Shown: in pieces, positions 39,949 to 50,070 of the stretch
How the letters are laid out: each line of letters starts with the position of its first letter
Position numbering within the stretch: position 1 is the stretch's first letter
Assembly: GCA_022841915.1 (NCBI GenBank)
Contig: JALHQN010000013.1
Span: 62,001-126,000 of the forward strand
Reading direction: 5' to 3'
Length of the DNA: 64,000 bases
Origin: Burkholderiales bacterium
Lineage (GTDB): Bacteria; Pseudomonadota; Gammaproteobacteria; Burkholderiales; WYBJ01
Notes under the pieces: generated by a model
The model's input: only the letters and a program-made list of their open reading frames with translations
The model's database searches: none
Told to the model about the DNA's origin: nothing
Position numbers and translations under genes: made by a program

Positions 39949-41007
39949 ATGGAAACCAACATGCAGCTTTGGCCCGGACGCAGCGACGAGCAGTGGGAGC
40001 GAGCGCAGGAGGAGATGATCGCCACCGGGGCCGGCGACGGGTTGCCCATCGTGCCGCCTACTGCGGACCGGGTCGAGCGCATGCTGGGGGCACATGCAGG
40101 CCACGCCGATGCCGTGATCTGCCAGCTTGCGCCGTTGTTCGCTCCGGTGACTTGGCGCGATTTGGCCATCAACGCGGTGATGGCGGGATGCAAGCCCGAA
40201 TACCTGGGTTTCGTCGCCGCGGCCGTAGAGGGCCTCGCCGACGGAGATTTCAATCTCGTCGGCATTTCGACCACCACCGGTTCGGCGGCGACCCTGGTGA
40301 TCGTGAACGGTCCCGGTGCGATTCGCATCGGGATGAATCCGCAAGCGAACGCCTTGGGGCCGGGCAACCGGGCCAATGCCACCATCGGCCGGGCCGTGCG
40401 TCTCGTGCTCCAGAACGTCGGCGGAGCGAAGCCGGGCGAGATCGACATGGCCACCCTCGGCCAGCCGGCCAAGTACTCGTTCTGTCTCGCCGAGAACGAA
40501 TCGGCCTCCCCCTGGGATCCGTTGCACGTGGAGCGTGGTTTCGCACGCACCGACGATGTCGTGACGGTGGTCGGCACCTCGGGCATCGTCGAGGTCGTCG
40601 ATTCGTGCAGCCGCTCCGTGGGCGAGTTGGCCCAGACGTTCGCGCAATCGATGCTCATTGCCGGCACGGTGGGAGGCGCGGGGCTGCTGGGCGGCGGCGA
40701 GCCGCTCGTCGTCCTGCCGCCCGAGCAGGCGAATTTTCTCCATCAAGCCGGCTGCAGCAAGGCGCAATTCAAGCAGGCGATCTGGGAGCGGGCCGCATTG
40801 CCCCTCGAGAGCCTCTCGACCTCGGTTCGCGAACACCTCGCCGGGCGTGCGAGCGGCGTCCCCGGCGTCGATCCCGGCGCGCCGCTGCGCGTGGCACAGC
40901 GGGCCGAGGACATCATGATCGTGGTCGCGGGTGGGGTCGGCATCAAGGCCGCCTACATTCCCACCTGGGGCGGCTCGACCCGGGCCTCGAGCCGCAAACT
41001 GAGCTGA
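39949..41007 (+). CDS. conserved protein of unknown function; paralog of the UGSC partner at 24395
   Basis: GDGLPIVPPT, NAVMAGCKPEY, ANATIGRAVRL, YSFCLAENESASPWDPLHVERGF. Confidence 0.8.
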   Translation: METNMQLWPGRSDEQWERAQEEMIATGAGDGLPIVPPTADRVERMLGAHAGHADAVICQLAPLFAPVTWRDLAINAVMAGCKPEYLGFVAAAVEGLADGDFNLVGISTTTGSAATLVIVNGPGAIRIGMNPQANALGPGNRANATIGRAVRLVLQNVGGAKPGEIDMATLGQPAKYSFCLAENESASPWDPLHVERGFARTDDVVTVVGTSGIVEVVDSCSRSVGELAQTFAQSMLIAGTVGGAGLLGGGEPLVVLPPEQANFLHQAGCSKAQFKQAIWERAALPLESLSTSVREHLAGRASGVPGVDPGAPLRVAQRAEDIMIVVAGGVGIKAAYIPTWGGSTRASSRKLS

Positions 41008-41205
41008 TCAAGTATGTGCCTGCGGCGTCGTTAGACCGCTCTTGCCGGGCGGCATCGGCCCGGATGTCGAGTCTGCCGCCCTCGGTTCCGCGGCTTGCGG
41101 CGCGTCGGCGTGCTGTCGCTCAAGCAGGCGGGCTGCGCGTCCGTTATCGCCTGGTGTGGCGCGAGCAAAGTCTGCTGCGCGCAGCAAACATCAGAAGGCG
41201 AGCCG

Positions 41206-41694
41206 ATGTATCCGTATGAGAACCCCCTGAAGATCCCGAAGGTCGAGAAGGCGGTGGCGCTGTGGACGCACCCGGACGGTCAGGTGCTGGGCTCGATCTA
41301 CCTGCATATGGGCGAGCCCGACCGGTCGAGCGGCGAGGATCCGTGGTCGGTCATGAACGGCCCGGAAGATTTCCTCGTGGTGCGTTGCCAGGAGCCGGAA
41401 GAGTTGCGCTTCTACAACAAGGCATCGCTCATCCGCGTGGAGTATGGCGAGGCCGAGCTGAATCTCGCCGAGAGCGGCAAGAATCTGCCTTGCAGGGTGC
41501 ACTTGATGGACGGATCGATCATCGACGGCGCCATGCGCAAGTCGTTGCCGCCCGAGCGCTCCCGGTTGTACGACTACATGAATACGGACAACCCGCGGTT
41601 CCTCAAGCTGTACGTCGGGCCGGCATCGGTGTGCCTCATCAACAAATCCTACGTGGGCTACATCATGACGCGTGAGGATTCACCGGACGCCTGA
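41206..41694 (+). CDS. conserved hypothetical protein upstream of kinase cluster
   Basis: 163 codons from ATG 41206 (MYPYENPLKIPKVEKAVALWTHPDGQVLGSIYLHMGE); no family recognised. Confidence 0.65.
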   Translation: MYPYENPLKIPKVEKAVALWTHPDGQVLGSIYLHMGEPDRSSGEDPWSVMNGPEDFLVVRCQEPEELRFYNKASLIRVEYGEAELNLAESGKNLPCRVHLMDGSIIDGAMRKSLPPERSRLYDYMNTDNPRFLKLYVGPASVCLINKSYVGYIMTREDSPDA

Positions 41695-41701
41695 CACCAT
41701 C

Positions 41702-44152
41702 ATGGGGTTGTTCGACACATTCCATGTCTCCCGCTCGATTGCGACCGTGCTGGCGGGCCGCAACTCGAGCGCCGAGGTCGTGAGTGCCGTGTCGCGGCTA
41801 CGCGGAGTCGGTCGCCGTGCCATGCCGAAGATCATCCCCGCGCTCCCGGACGATCCTCCCGGCGATCCGCTCACGAACCTGTTCGCAGAAATGATCACCA
41901 CGGCTACGCTGCCCCTGGTGGTCGAACAAGGCCTGTTGAATCAGGATCCTCAGGTCGTCGCTCGAGTGCGTGCGGCCCTGATGCGGTCCGGCAAGTACGA
42001 CCTCAATCGCCTGGTGGAACTGTACTCTGCGGCAGGCGGTGCGCTGGTCAATCTCGTGGAAGTGATTCTTGCGCGCAAGGACGGCGTGACGCCGAAGACG
42101 GTGCTGCGCATCCTGGATTGTGCGCACCAGGACAATCAGCCGAGCCTGTTCAAGCTGGTGACTCAGCTCGCGACCGAGTCGATGGTGTCGCACCTGATCG
42201 CTTTCAGCCGCAATGCCGAGTGGGAAGGTCGATACTGCATCGCCCAGACTATCGCCAATTTCTCCTCCGAGCCGGTGCGAGACACCTTGCTTCGGCTGCT
42301 CAAGGATCCCCACAAGCAGGTGCGGCAGGCGGCTGTCGAAGGCTTGGCCCGGCTGACCATTCCCGTGCCCGCCGGCCCGATCGCAGCGCTGCTGCGCGAT
42401 TCCGATCTGCTGGTGCAGACGCGCGCGATCGAGGCGATGATCAAGCTGAACGATCCGAAATCCGTGCGTGAGCTGCTCGATGTGCTGCAGGACGAATCCG
42501 AGCACGCCCGGCGGGCCGCCGTCGAGGTGCTCAACGCCATCGGCGATGCCAGCGCCATCAAGGACCTGCTGCACGCGATGAAGGATCAGGATTGGTGGGT
42601 CCGCGTGCGTGCCGCCGACGCCCTGGGAGCCATCGGCGGCCCCAAGGTGATCGACGCGGTGCTGACACTGCTCGACGACTCGGACGAGTTCATGCGCCGC
42701 TGCGCGGTCGAAATTCTGAATACCGCCAAGGATCCTCGTGCGTTCGATCGCCTGGTTGCCGCGCTCGACGACCCGGACTGGTGGGTGTGCGAGCGCGCGC
42801 TGGACGCGCTGGCGAACATGCGCGATCCGCGCGCGGTCCCGGCGATTCTCCGGTTCCTCGACGTCGACAACGAGGCGACCCCGGTGGCGATCAGAGCCTT
42901 GGCCGCCATAGGCGACACCCGGGCCGCAGGGCCGATCGCCATGAAGCTTCACAGCGACGACGAAATGATTCTGCGCGAGGCCGTCACCGCGCTGGAAGCC
43001 TTGACTGATGCGAAGAGTGCCGAGACCGTCCTGGCCAGTCTGCTGCAATTGAGCAGGCGCGATATCGTTGCCGACATCGTGCAGGCGGCGAACCGCGCAC
43101 ATGCCGCCATCTCGACCCGGGTGCGGGGACGCGCGGCCGCGAGCGATGCGAATCAGCGCGCCGCCTTGCCGCTGCAGTCGGGCAGGACGCGGATGATGCA
43201 GGCGGTGACCAAGCCCGCCGCCGATGCGCCCGTGGAGCCCGTCGAGCAGCCGGCGTCAAAGGCCGTGCGCGCCGCTGCGGCCACGCCCGTGTCGGAGCAA
43301 ATAGAAATCAACAAGCTCGTGGCCGACCAGGTAATCGGCGGCCGCTATCGAATCAAGCGGGAACTCGGGCGCGGCGGTTTCGGCGTGGTGATGCTGGTCG
43401 AGGATCTGATGGTCCACGAAGAGATCGCCCTGAAGCTGATCAGTCCGCATCTGACCGAGGACGAGGTGGCGATCACCCGCATGGTCCACGAGGTGCGCTA
43501 CGCGCGCAAGATCACCCATGAGAACGTGATCCGCATACACGATTTCATCAGCATAGGCAGGACTTACGCCATGTCGATGGAGTACTTCGCCAGCGTTCCC
43601 CTGACACGCAAGATCAGGCGTGGCCGGCACTTGCCCAAGCAGGAGGCGTTCGGCATGGTCCGGGATATCCTGCGCGGTACCGCCGTCGCTCATGCGGCGG
43701 GCATCGTGCACCGAGACCTCAAGCCGGCGAACATCCTCATCAACGACGACGGGGTGCTCAAGATCGTGGACTTCGGCCTCGCGGCGGCCATGAGTCACAG
43801 CAACTCCCGAGTGACCAAGACGGGGCATCTGGTCGGCACGCCGACCTACATGGCGCCCGAGCAGGTGCGCGGATTGCCCATCGACCAACGCACCGATCTG
43901 TACGCGCTCGGCGTCATCATGTACGAGATGTTCACCGGCGTGCCGCCTTATGTTGCCGACAACCCCATGGGCGTGCTGTACCAGCATCTCGAAGGCAAGA
44001 AGGTTCCCCCGCGGGATCATAATCCGGCGGTTTCGCCCGCCCTCGAGGCCGTGATCATGAAGGCAATGGCGGTGAACGTGGAGGAGCGTTACCAGAGCGC
44101 AGCACAGATGCTCGCCGATATTGAATCACTGATGATGCTGGAGGCAGCGTGA
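41702..44152 (+). CDS. HEAT-repeat / Ser-Thr protein kinase fusion
   Basis: HEAT-like repeats (DQDWWVRVRAADALGAIGGPKVIDAVLTLLDD), then GRGGFGVVMLVED, HRDLKPANILI, DFGLA, GTPTYMAPEQ. Confidence 0.93.
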   Translation: MGLFDTFHVSRSIATVLAGRNSSAEVVSAVSRLRGVGRRAMPKIIPALPDDPPGDPLTNLFAEMITTATLPLVVEQGLLNQDPQVVARVRAALMRSGKYDLNRLVELYSAAGGALVNLVEVILARKDGVTPKTVLRILDCAHQDNQPSLFKLVTQLATESMVSHLIAFSRNAEWEGRYCIAQTIANFSSEPVRDTLLRLLKDPHKQVRQAAVEGLARLTIPVPAGPIAALLRDSDLLVQTRAIEAMIKLNDPKSVRELLDVLQDESEHARRAAVEVLNAIGDASAIKDLLHAMKDQDWWVRVRAADALGAIGGPKVIDAVLTLLDDSDEFMRRCAVEILNTAKDPRAFDRLVAALDDPDWWVCERALDALANMRDPRAVPAILRFLDVDNEATPVAIRALAAIGDTRAAGPIAMKLHSDDEMILREAVTALEALTDAKSAETVLASLLQLSRRDIVADIVQAANRAHAAISTRVRGRAAASDANQRAALPLQSGRTRMMQAVTKPAADAPVEPVEQPASKAVRAAAATPVSEQIEINKLVADQVIGGRYRIKRELGRGGFGVVMLVEDLMVHEEIALKLISPHLTEDEVAITRMVHEVRYARKITHENVIRIHDFISIGRTYAMSMEYFASVPLTRKIRRGRHLPKQEAFGMVRDILRGTAVAHAAGIVHRDLKPANILINDDGVLKIVDFGLAAAMSHSNSRVTKTGHLVGTPTYMAPEQVRGLPIDQRTDLYALGVIMYEMFTGVPPYVADNPMGVLYQHLEGKKVPPRDHNPAVSPALEAVIMKAMAVNVEERYQSAAQMLADIESLMMLEAA

Positions 44153-44198
44153 TACACGCAGAACCGAAGTCGCTCGCTTTGCGCGCAGGACGCTTGGC

Positions 44199-45302
44199 AT
44201 GAGCGGTTCCGCACGCATCGATGCGTTCCTGCAGCTCGGCCGCGAGCAGAGCGCGTCGGACATCCATTTTGCCGTCGGCATGCCGCCCATGCTGCGCTTG
44301 CATGGGGATATCCAGCCGGTGCGTTACCGCGACCTCACTGCCGACGAATGTCGCAGCCTGATCTTCGAGATCCTCAACGACGAACAGAAGAAGCAGTTCG
44401 GTCAGGGTGTCGACCTCGATTTCTCCTATTCGCCCGCGCCGGGCGAGCGCTATCGATTCAACGTCTTTCGCAAGATCGGCGGCATCGCCGCCGTGGTTCG
44501 GATCGTTCCGACCACGTGCAGCACGCTCGAGCAACTGGGGCTGCCGCCGGTGGTGAAGAAACTGGCGCAGGCGCACCAGGGGCTGCTCTTGGTGACCGGG
44601 GCAACGGGCTCGGGGAAGTCCACCACGCTCGGGGCTATCATCGATCACCTGAATTCGACCCGCAAGCTCAACATCATCACGCTGGAAGATCCGGTCGAGT
44701 TCGTGCACCAGAGCAAGTCCTCGCTGGTGGTCCAGCGCGAGGTCGGCAGCTCGGTGGGCAGCTTCGCCGAAGGTTTGCGCGCAGCCCTGCGTGAGGATCC
44801 GGACGTCATCCTGGTGGGAGAGTTGAGAGACGCCGAGACGATCTCGATGGCCATGATGGCGGCCGAGACCGGACATCTGGTGCTGGGCACATTGCACACG
44901 ACCAGTGCCGCCAAGACGCTCGACCGCATCATCGATTCGCTCCCTGCCGAGCAGAAGGCCCAAGGGCTGCTGTTTCTTTCGCAGAACCTGCGCGGCGTGA
45001 TCAGCCAGGTGCTGGTGAAGAAGGCGGACGGGCGCGGGCGCAAGGCGATCGTGGAGGTGATGGTGCTCACCCCCGCAATCTCGAATCTCTTGCTCACCGG
45101 GAAGCAGTTTCAGATCCCCGCAGTCATGCAGACAGGCAAGGACACGGGCATGCGCCTGCTCGATCAGGCGCTGCTCGAGGCGATCCAGAACAAGGAAGTC
45201 GATCCGGACGACGCCTACCTGCAATCGCACGACAAGAAGCAATTCCAGCGCTTCGTGACCGATCGGCGCCTGGTGCCCCAGGTTGCCCTGGTAGGTCGCT
45301 GA
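44199..45302 (+). CDS. PilT/PilU-type twitching motility ATPase
   Basis: GATGSGKSTTLGAIIDHLN Walker A, ALREDPDVILVGELRD, GTLHTTSAAKTLDRIID. Confidence 0.93.
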   Translation: MSGSARIDAFLQLGREQSASDIHFAVGMPPMLRLHGDIQPVRYRDLTADECRSLIFEILNDEQKKQFGQGVDLDFSYSPAPGERYRFNVFRKIGGIAAVVRIVPTTCSTLEQLGLPPVVKKLAQAHQGLLLVTGATGSGKSTTLGAIIDHLNSTRKLNIITLEDPVEFVHQSKSSLVVQREVGSSVGSFAEGLRAALREDPDVILVGELRDAETISMAMMAAETGHLVLGTLHTTSAAKTLDRIIDSLPAEQKAQGLLFLSQNLRGVISQVLVKKADGRGRKAIVEVMVLTPAISNLLLTGKQFQIPAVMQTGKDTGMRLLDQALLEAIQNKEVDPDDAYLQSHDKKQFQRFVTDRRLVPQVALVGR

Positions 45303-45318
45303 CGGAAATGGACGCCGA

Positions 45319-46389
45319 ATGAGCCGAATCGATACCTTTCTCGACCTCCTGGTGAAGCAGGACGGCTCGGACCTGCACCTGGTGTCCGGCAATCCGCCCA
45401 GGATCCGTCTGCACGGCGAACTCGTCGGGGTCAAGTACCGCGAGCTGAGCTCCGGCGAGACGATGGGACTGCTGAACGAGATCATGCCCGCTTCCGCGCG
45501 CGAGGCGTTCGAGCAACGCAGCTCCATCGACTTCGCCTATGCGATACCCGATCTCGCCCGGTTCCGGGTCAATGTCTACCGCCATGTCCATGGCGTAGGC
45601 GCCGTCTTTCGCGTGATTCCCACGGTCATCAAGTCGATGGAGCAGCTGTCTCTGCCCAACGTGCTCCAGACCTTCTGCCAGCAGCGCAAGGGCCTCGTGC
45701 TATGCACGGGTCCGACCGGCTCCGGCAAGTCTACCACGCTTGCCGCTCTCATCGATCACGTCAACACGACGCGCAAGGGCCACATCCTCACGATCGAGGA
45801 TCCGATCGAGTTCGTGCATCCGAACAAGTCTTGCCTGATGAGCCAGAGAGAGGTGGGCTTCGACACGCTCAGCTTCTCGGCGGCGCTGCATTCTGCGTTG
45901 CGGGAGGATCCCAACGTCATTCTCGTCGGCGAGATGCGCGACCTGGAGACGATCTCGCTCGCCGTGACCGCGGCTGAAACCGGTATCCTGGTCTTCGGCA
46001 CTCTGCATACCAACGGGGCGGCTGCGACCGTGGACCGGATCGTCAACGTCTTTGCGCCAGGCGACCAGATGCGCATCCGCAGCATGCTCTCGACGTCGCT
46101 GCTCGGTGTGGTTTCCCAGCAGCTCGTCCGCAGATCCGACGGCAAGGGCCGGGTGGCCGCGATGGAGATCCTCGTGAACAATCCTGCCGTGTCGAACATA
46201 CTGCGCGACGGCAAGACCGAGCAGATCGCCACGGCCATACAGAGCGGCAGCTTGCAGGGGATGCAGAGCATGGACACGGCGCTGCGACGATTGATGGACG
46301 CGAAGCTGATCACCGGCAAGGATGCCTATCGCAAGGCGATCAACAAGCGCGAGTTCGACATGTTCGCGGAGCCTGAACTTGCCGCCTGA
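45319..46389 (+). CDS. PilT/PilU-type twitching motility ATPase (second paralog)
   Basis: GPTGSGKSTTLAALIDHVN, ALREDPNVILVGEMRDLETI, GTLHTNGAAATVDRIVN. Confidence 0.93.
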   Translation: MSRIDTFLDLLVKQDGSDLHLVSGNPPRIRLHGELVGVKYRELSSGETMGLLNEIMPASAREAFEQRSSIDFAYAIPDLARFRVNVYRHVHGVGAVFRVIPTVIKSMEQLSLPNVLQTFCQQRKGLVLCTGPTGSGKSTTLAALIDHVNTTRKGHILTIEDPIEFVHPNKSCLMSQREVGFDTLSFSAALHSALREDPNVILVGEMRDLETISLAVTAAETGILVFGTLHTNGAAATVDRIVNVFAPGDQMRIRSMLSTSLLGVVSQQLVRRSDGKGRVAAMEILVNNPAVSNILRDGKTEQIATAIQSGSLQGMQSMDTALRRLMDAKLITGKDAYRKAINKREFDMFAEPELAA

Positions 46390-46390
46390 A

Positions 46391-47212
46391 GTGAAGGACA
46401 AGTCCGAGGTCGGGGAGCAGCAGCCAAGCGCCTTGTTCATGCCAGCCGTCGAGATCGCCGGCGTGACCGATGTGGGTCGGCTGCGCAAGCGCAACGAGGA
46501 TGCGATCGATTGGGATGTGCGTCTTGGCCTTGCCATGGTCGCCGACGGCATGGGCGGCAGTCAGGGCGGAGATGTCGCGAGCCGGACGGCGCTACAGAGC
46601 ATCAAGGACGATCTGCGCCGGGCGCTCGCCGATGCCACCCGGCCCGGCTCACGCGCACATACGCAGGAGGTGCGCGGTGCTCTGGTGGTCGAACTGGTTC
46701 GTCGGGCCAATCAAGGCGTTCGCAAGAGCGCGGCGCGCGACAATCGGCTCCAGGGCATGGGCACTACGCTGGTCATGGCGCTCGTCGGGCCGGGCTTTCT
46801 GACCGTGGCGCATGTAGGCGATTCGAGACTCTACCGCGTGCGTGAGGCAGCCGTCGAGCGACTCACCGACGATCACAGCATGGTGCAGGAGATGGTGGAT
46901 CGAGGACAAATGAATGCGAGCCAAGCCGCGCGGTCCCGACATCGCAACGTGATCACGCGCGCGATCGGCAAGTCGCAGGATGTGACGGTCGACGTGGCGC
47001 ATCACCCGATTGCCCCGGGTGACGTCTTCATGCTTTGTTCCGACGGATTGACCAACATGTTGAGCGACAGAGCGCTTGCGGCTGCACTGGCCGAGCACAC
47101 GCGCGATCTGGATGCGGCAGCCAGGAATGCGGTTCGAACGGCGAATGAGTGCGGCGGACGCGACAACGTTTCCATCGTTTTGATTCGAGTACTGGAAGAA
47201 CATCATGAGTGA
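46391..47212 (+). CDS. PP2C-family Ser/Thr phosphatase
   Basis: VGRLRKRNEDAIDWD, VADGMGGSQGGDVAS, LCSDGLTNM, GGRDNVSIVL; start could be GTG 46391 or ATG 46439. Confidence 0.92.
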   Translation: MKDKSEVGEQQPSALFMPAVEIAGVTDVGRLRKRNEDAIDWDVRLGLAMVADGMGGSQGGDVASRTALQSIKDDLRRALADATRPGSRAHTQEVRGALVVELVRRANQGVRKSAARDNRLQGMGTTLVMALVGPGFLTVAHVGDSRLYRVREAAVERLTDDHSMVQEMVDRGQMNASQAARSRHRNVITRAIGKSQDVTVDVAHHPIAPGDVFMLCSDGLTNMLSDRALAAALAEHTRDLDAAARNAVRTANECGGRDNVSIVLIRVLEEHHE

Positions 47213-48170
47213 AGCAGGCGCGCCCAGGCTCGCGACCTTGTTCGCGGATGTGGCAGGCAGCACCCGACTCTACGAGCGTTTCGGCGACGTCGCCGCCTAT
47301 GCGGCCATCGAAAGATGTCTGCAGGCCCTCAAGCGAGTGACCGAGGATTTCGGCGGACGGACCATCAAGACGATCGGCGACGAGGTGATGGCCGTGTTTC
47401 CCACTGCGGAGGCAGTGTGCGACGCGGCGATCGAGATGCAATGGCGCGTGCTGGACTTGCCGCCGCTCGAGGACGAACGCATCAGCATCCGGATCGGCCT
47501 GCACTACGGCGCGGCCGTGGAGAAGGACGGCGACGTCTTCGGAGATTCCGTCAACGTGGCATCGCGTCTGACGGAGGTCGCGAATCCGGGTCAGATCATT
47601 ACCAGCGCGTACGTGGTTGCATCCCTTCCTGAACGCCTGACGACCGGGGCGCGTCGGCTCTGGCCCGTGAGCGTGAAGGGCAAAGCCGAACCCGTGGATG
47701 TTTTCGAAGTGATGTGGGACGGCGGGGAAGGGGCGACGATCACGCTGACTGCTCCGTTCGAACTGCCCAAGGTGCCGCAGCGCATGCGCTTGTTGTATCG
47801 AGGCAGCCAGGTCGCTGTGGATTCGGATCGGCCCGTCGTGTCGATCGGCCGCGACACTAGCAACGAATTGGTCGTGGACGCTCGCAATGCGTCGAGAGTG
47901 CATGCTCGGCTGGAGTGGCGGCGCGACAAGTTCGTGCTGATCGATTTGAGCACCAACGGCACCTACGTGCTCGACGACCAGCAGCAGGAAATCCGCCTGC
48001 GCCGGGAGGAGTACATCCTCGACGGCGACGGCGTCATTTCATTCGGTCGCTCCCATCATGCGGGCGCAGGCGACTGCGTGGAGTTCTACTGCGAGTATGC
48101 GCCCTCGCTGCTGCGCGCAGCGCTGCACGAGGCCGCTGTTGCCGATACGCAGCGAGCCGAGGGGCCCTGA
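47205..48170 (+). CDS. class III adenylate/guanylate cyclase domain plus FHA domain
   Basis: LFADVAGSTRLYERFGD, KTIGDEVMAVFPTA, then FHA GRDTSNELVVDARNASRVHARLEWRRDKFVLIDLSTNGTYV. Confidence 0.93.
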   Translation: MSEAGAPRLATLFADVAGSTRLYERFGDVAAYAAIERCLQALKRVTEDFGGRTIKTIGDEVMAVFPTAEAVCDAAIEMQWRVLDLPPLEDERISIRIGLHYGAAVEKDGDVFGDSVNVASRLTEVANPGQIITSAYVVASLPERLTTGARRLWPVSVKGKAEPVDVFEVMWDGGEGATITLTAPFELPKVPQRMRLLYRGSQVAVDSDRPVVSIGRDTSNELVVDARNASRVHARLEWRRDKFVLIDLSTNGTYVLDDQQQEIRLRREEYILDGDGVISFGRSHHAGAGDCVEFYCEYAPSLLRAALHEAAVADTQRAEGP

Positions 48171-48272
48171 GGGCCCGTCGGGCCGGCCGCCAGGCTCCCC
48201 GCCTGCGGGATTCGGATTAGCTCCGAGGTTCGCCGCGGGGCTGGGCGCACGCGCCGACGCAAGAATTGCGCG

Positions 48273-49064
48273 CTAGATCAAGCCCCGCGCAATGCCGCCG
48301 TCGACCAGAATCGACTGGCAGGTCACGTAACTTGTCTTGTGCGAGGCGAGAAAGACCACCATCGAGGCGATTTCCTCGGGCTGGCCGAAGCGCTGCATGG
48401 GGATCTCGGCCGAGAATTCGCGAATGATCTCTTCGAAGCCCACGCCCCGCTCGCGCGACATTTTCTCTGCGCGCTGCTGCCACAGCGGTGTCAGCGTGCG
48501 ACCGGGCGATACCGAATTGACCCGTATGCCGTAGGGTTGAAGCTCCGCGCCGAGTGTCTTCACCAACGCGATCAGGCCGGCCTTGCTGACGTTGGAGACG
48601 ACCTGATGCGGGTAAGGCATGCGCGCGCCCGCCGCCCCGAGGATGACGACGCGCGCGTTGCCCGCCTGCTTGAGCAGATCGAGATGGCTGCGAACGACCC
48701 GCACGGCCCCCAGTACGTTGAATTCGAAGCTCCCGAGCCAGGCGGCATCATCGAGTTCTTCGAACAGGGCGCGGTGGCTACCGCCGACCGCGTTCACCAG
48801 GATGGGTAGGGACGAGGTGCGTGCGCCGACCCAGTCACGCAGACGCAGGACGTCTTGAGCGTTGGTGATGTCGGCGCAGAACCACGGCACTGCGACCCCC
48901 GTGGCACGCTCGAGCGAGGCGGCGGCAGCGGCGAGTTTCTGTTCGCTGCGCGAACAGATCATCACCTGAGCGCCTTCTTCCAGCAGCCCCTTCGCACACT
49001 CGTAGCCGATGCCCTCGCTCGCCCCCACCACGAGGGCGTGCTCGCCGCGTATTCCTAGATCCAT
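48273..49064 (-). CDS. SDR-family oxidoreductase
   Basis: HALVVGASEGIGYECAKGLLEEGA; YPHQVVSNVSKAGLIALVKTL. Confidence 0.88.
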   Translation of the reverse strand: MDLGIRGEHALVVGASEGIGYECAKGLLEEGAQVMICSRSEQKLAAAAASLERATGVAVPWFCADITNAQDVLRLRDWVGARTSSLPILVNAVGGSHRALFEELDDAAWLGSFEFNVLGAVRVVRSHLDLLKQAGNARVVILGAAGARMPYPHQVVSNVSKAGLIALVKTLGAELQPYGIRVNSVSPGRTLTPLWQQRAEKMSRERGVGFEEIIREFSAEIPMQRFGQPEEIASMVVFLASHKTSYVTCQSILVDGGIARGLI

Positions 49065-49088
49065 CCTGTTTCCTTTACACAAAAACGA

Positions 49089-50070
49089 TTAATCGATGCG
49101 CGCGCCGGTTTCCTTGATCAGCCGGCCGTACTTGTCATAGTCCGATTTCAGCCGTTTGGCAAATGCTGCGGGCGTCATCGGCATCGGATCGAACGTTTGG
49201 CCGCTCAGCTTCTCTGCCACGCCCGGATCCGACAGCGCCTTCGCTGGTTCGGCATTGAGCTTGTCGACGATCGTGGCCGGCGTGCGAGCCGGCGCGAACG
49301 CGCCTATCCAGGCCGTGAATTCGTAACCCGGCACGCCGGCTTCTGCAATAGTGGGAAGCTTGGGGAGTTGCTTCACGCGCTCGTCCGAGGCGACTGCGAG
49401 CGGTCGCAGTTTCTTTGCGTCGATCTGCGTCATGACCGAGCCGATGGTGGCGAGCATGGCTTGGGTTTCTCCCGAAACGATGGAGATCGAGGCAGGGCCG
49501 CCGCCTTCGTAGGGAACGTGGGTCATCTTCAGATTGGCCATCGAAGCGACGAGGGCCATTGCCAGATGGACGTAGCTGCCGTTGCCCGAGGAGGCGTAGA
49601 CGATCTGGTCGGATCGGATCGGGTCGGGCGCGTGCGAGCGCGAGGAATTCCTCGAGGGAATTCACGGGCAGCGACGGATGCACGACCAGCACGCCCACCT
49701 GCCGGGCCAGCGGCGTGATGCCGATGAAGTCGTTTAGCGTGTCCTAGGGAAGCTTCTTGAACAGATGCGCGTTGCCGACATGCGTCGCCGAATGGATCAT
49801 GATGGTGTAGCCGTCGGGCTCGGTCTTGGCGAAAACCTCCGCGCCTATGGTGCCGGATGCGCCGTCGCGATTGTCGACGATGAATTGCTGCCCCGTGTTC
49901 TCGGACAGTTTTTGCGCGATCAGTCGTGCGACGATGTCGTTCGAGCCACCCGGCAGCCAGGGCACGAGCACGCGGACCGATTTCGCGGGATAGTCCTGAG
50001 CGCGAGCCAGCGGTGCGGTCAGTAAACAGATGCAGACAACCATCGCCAAGCGCGCACTGAACATCATCAT
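49089..50070 (-). pseudogene. Bug/TctC-family substrate-binding protein, disrupted
   Basis: N-terminal part (YPAKSVRVLVPWLPGGSNDIVARLIAQKL) ends at in-frame TAG 49744-49746; homology continues in frame (DTLNDFIGITPLARQVGVLVVHPSLPV), then shifts frame near 49610-49640. Confidence 0.85.

Noticed and set aside
48160-48215. GC-rich palindromic stretch after the cyclase-FHA gene as a terminator
   Set aside because: Short overlapping GGCC palindromes without a clear long stem or T-tract.
49744-49746. TAG in the Bug gene as a recoded pyrrolysine codon
   Set aside because: The gene also carries a frameshift downstream, and Bug receptors have no known recoding; decay is simpler.
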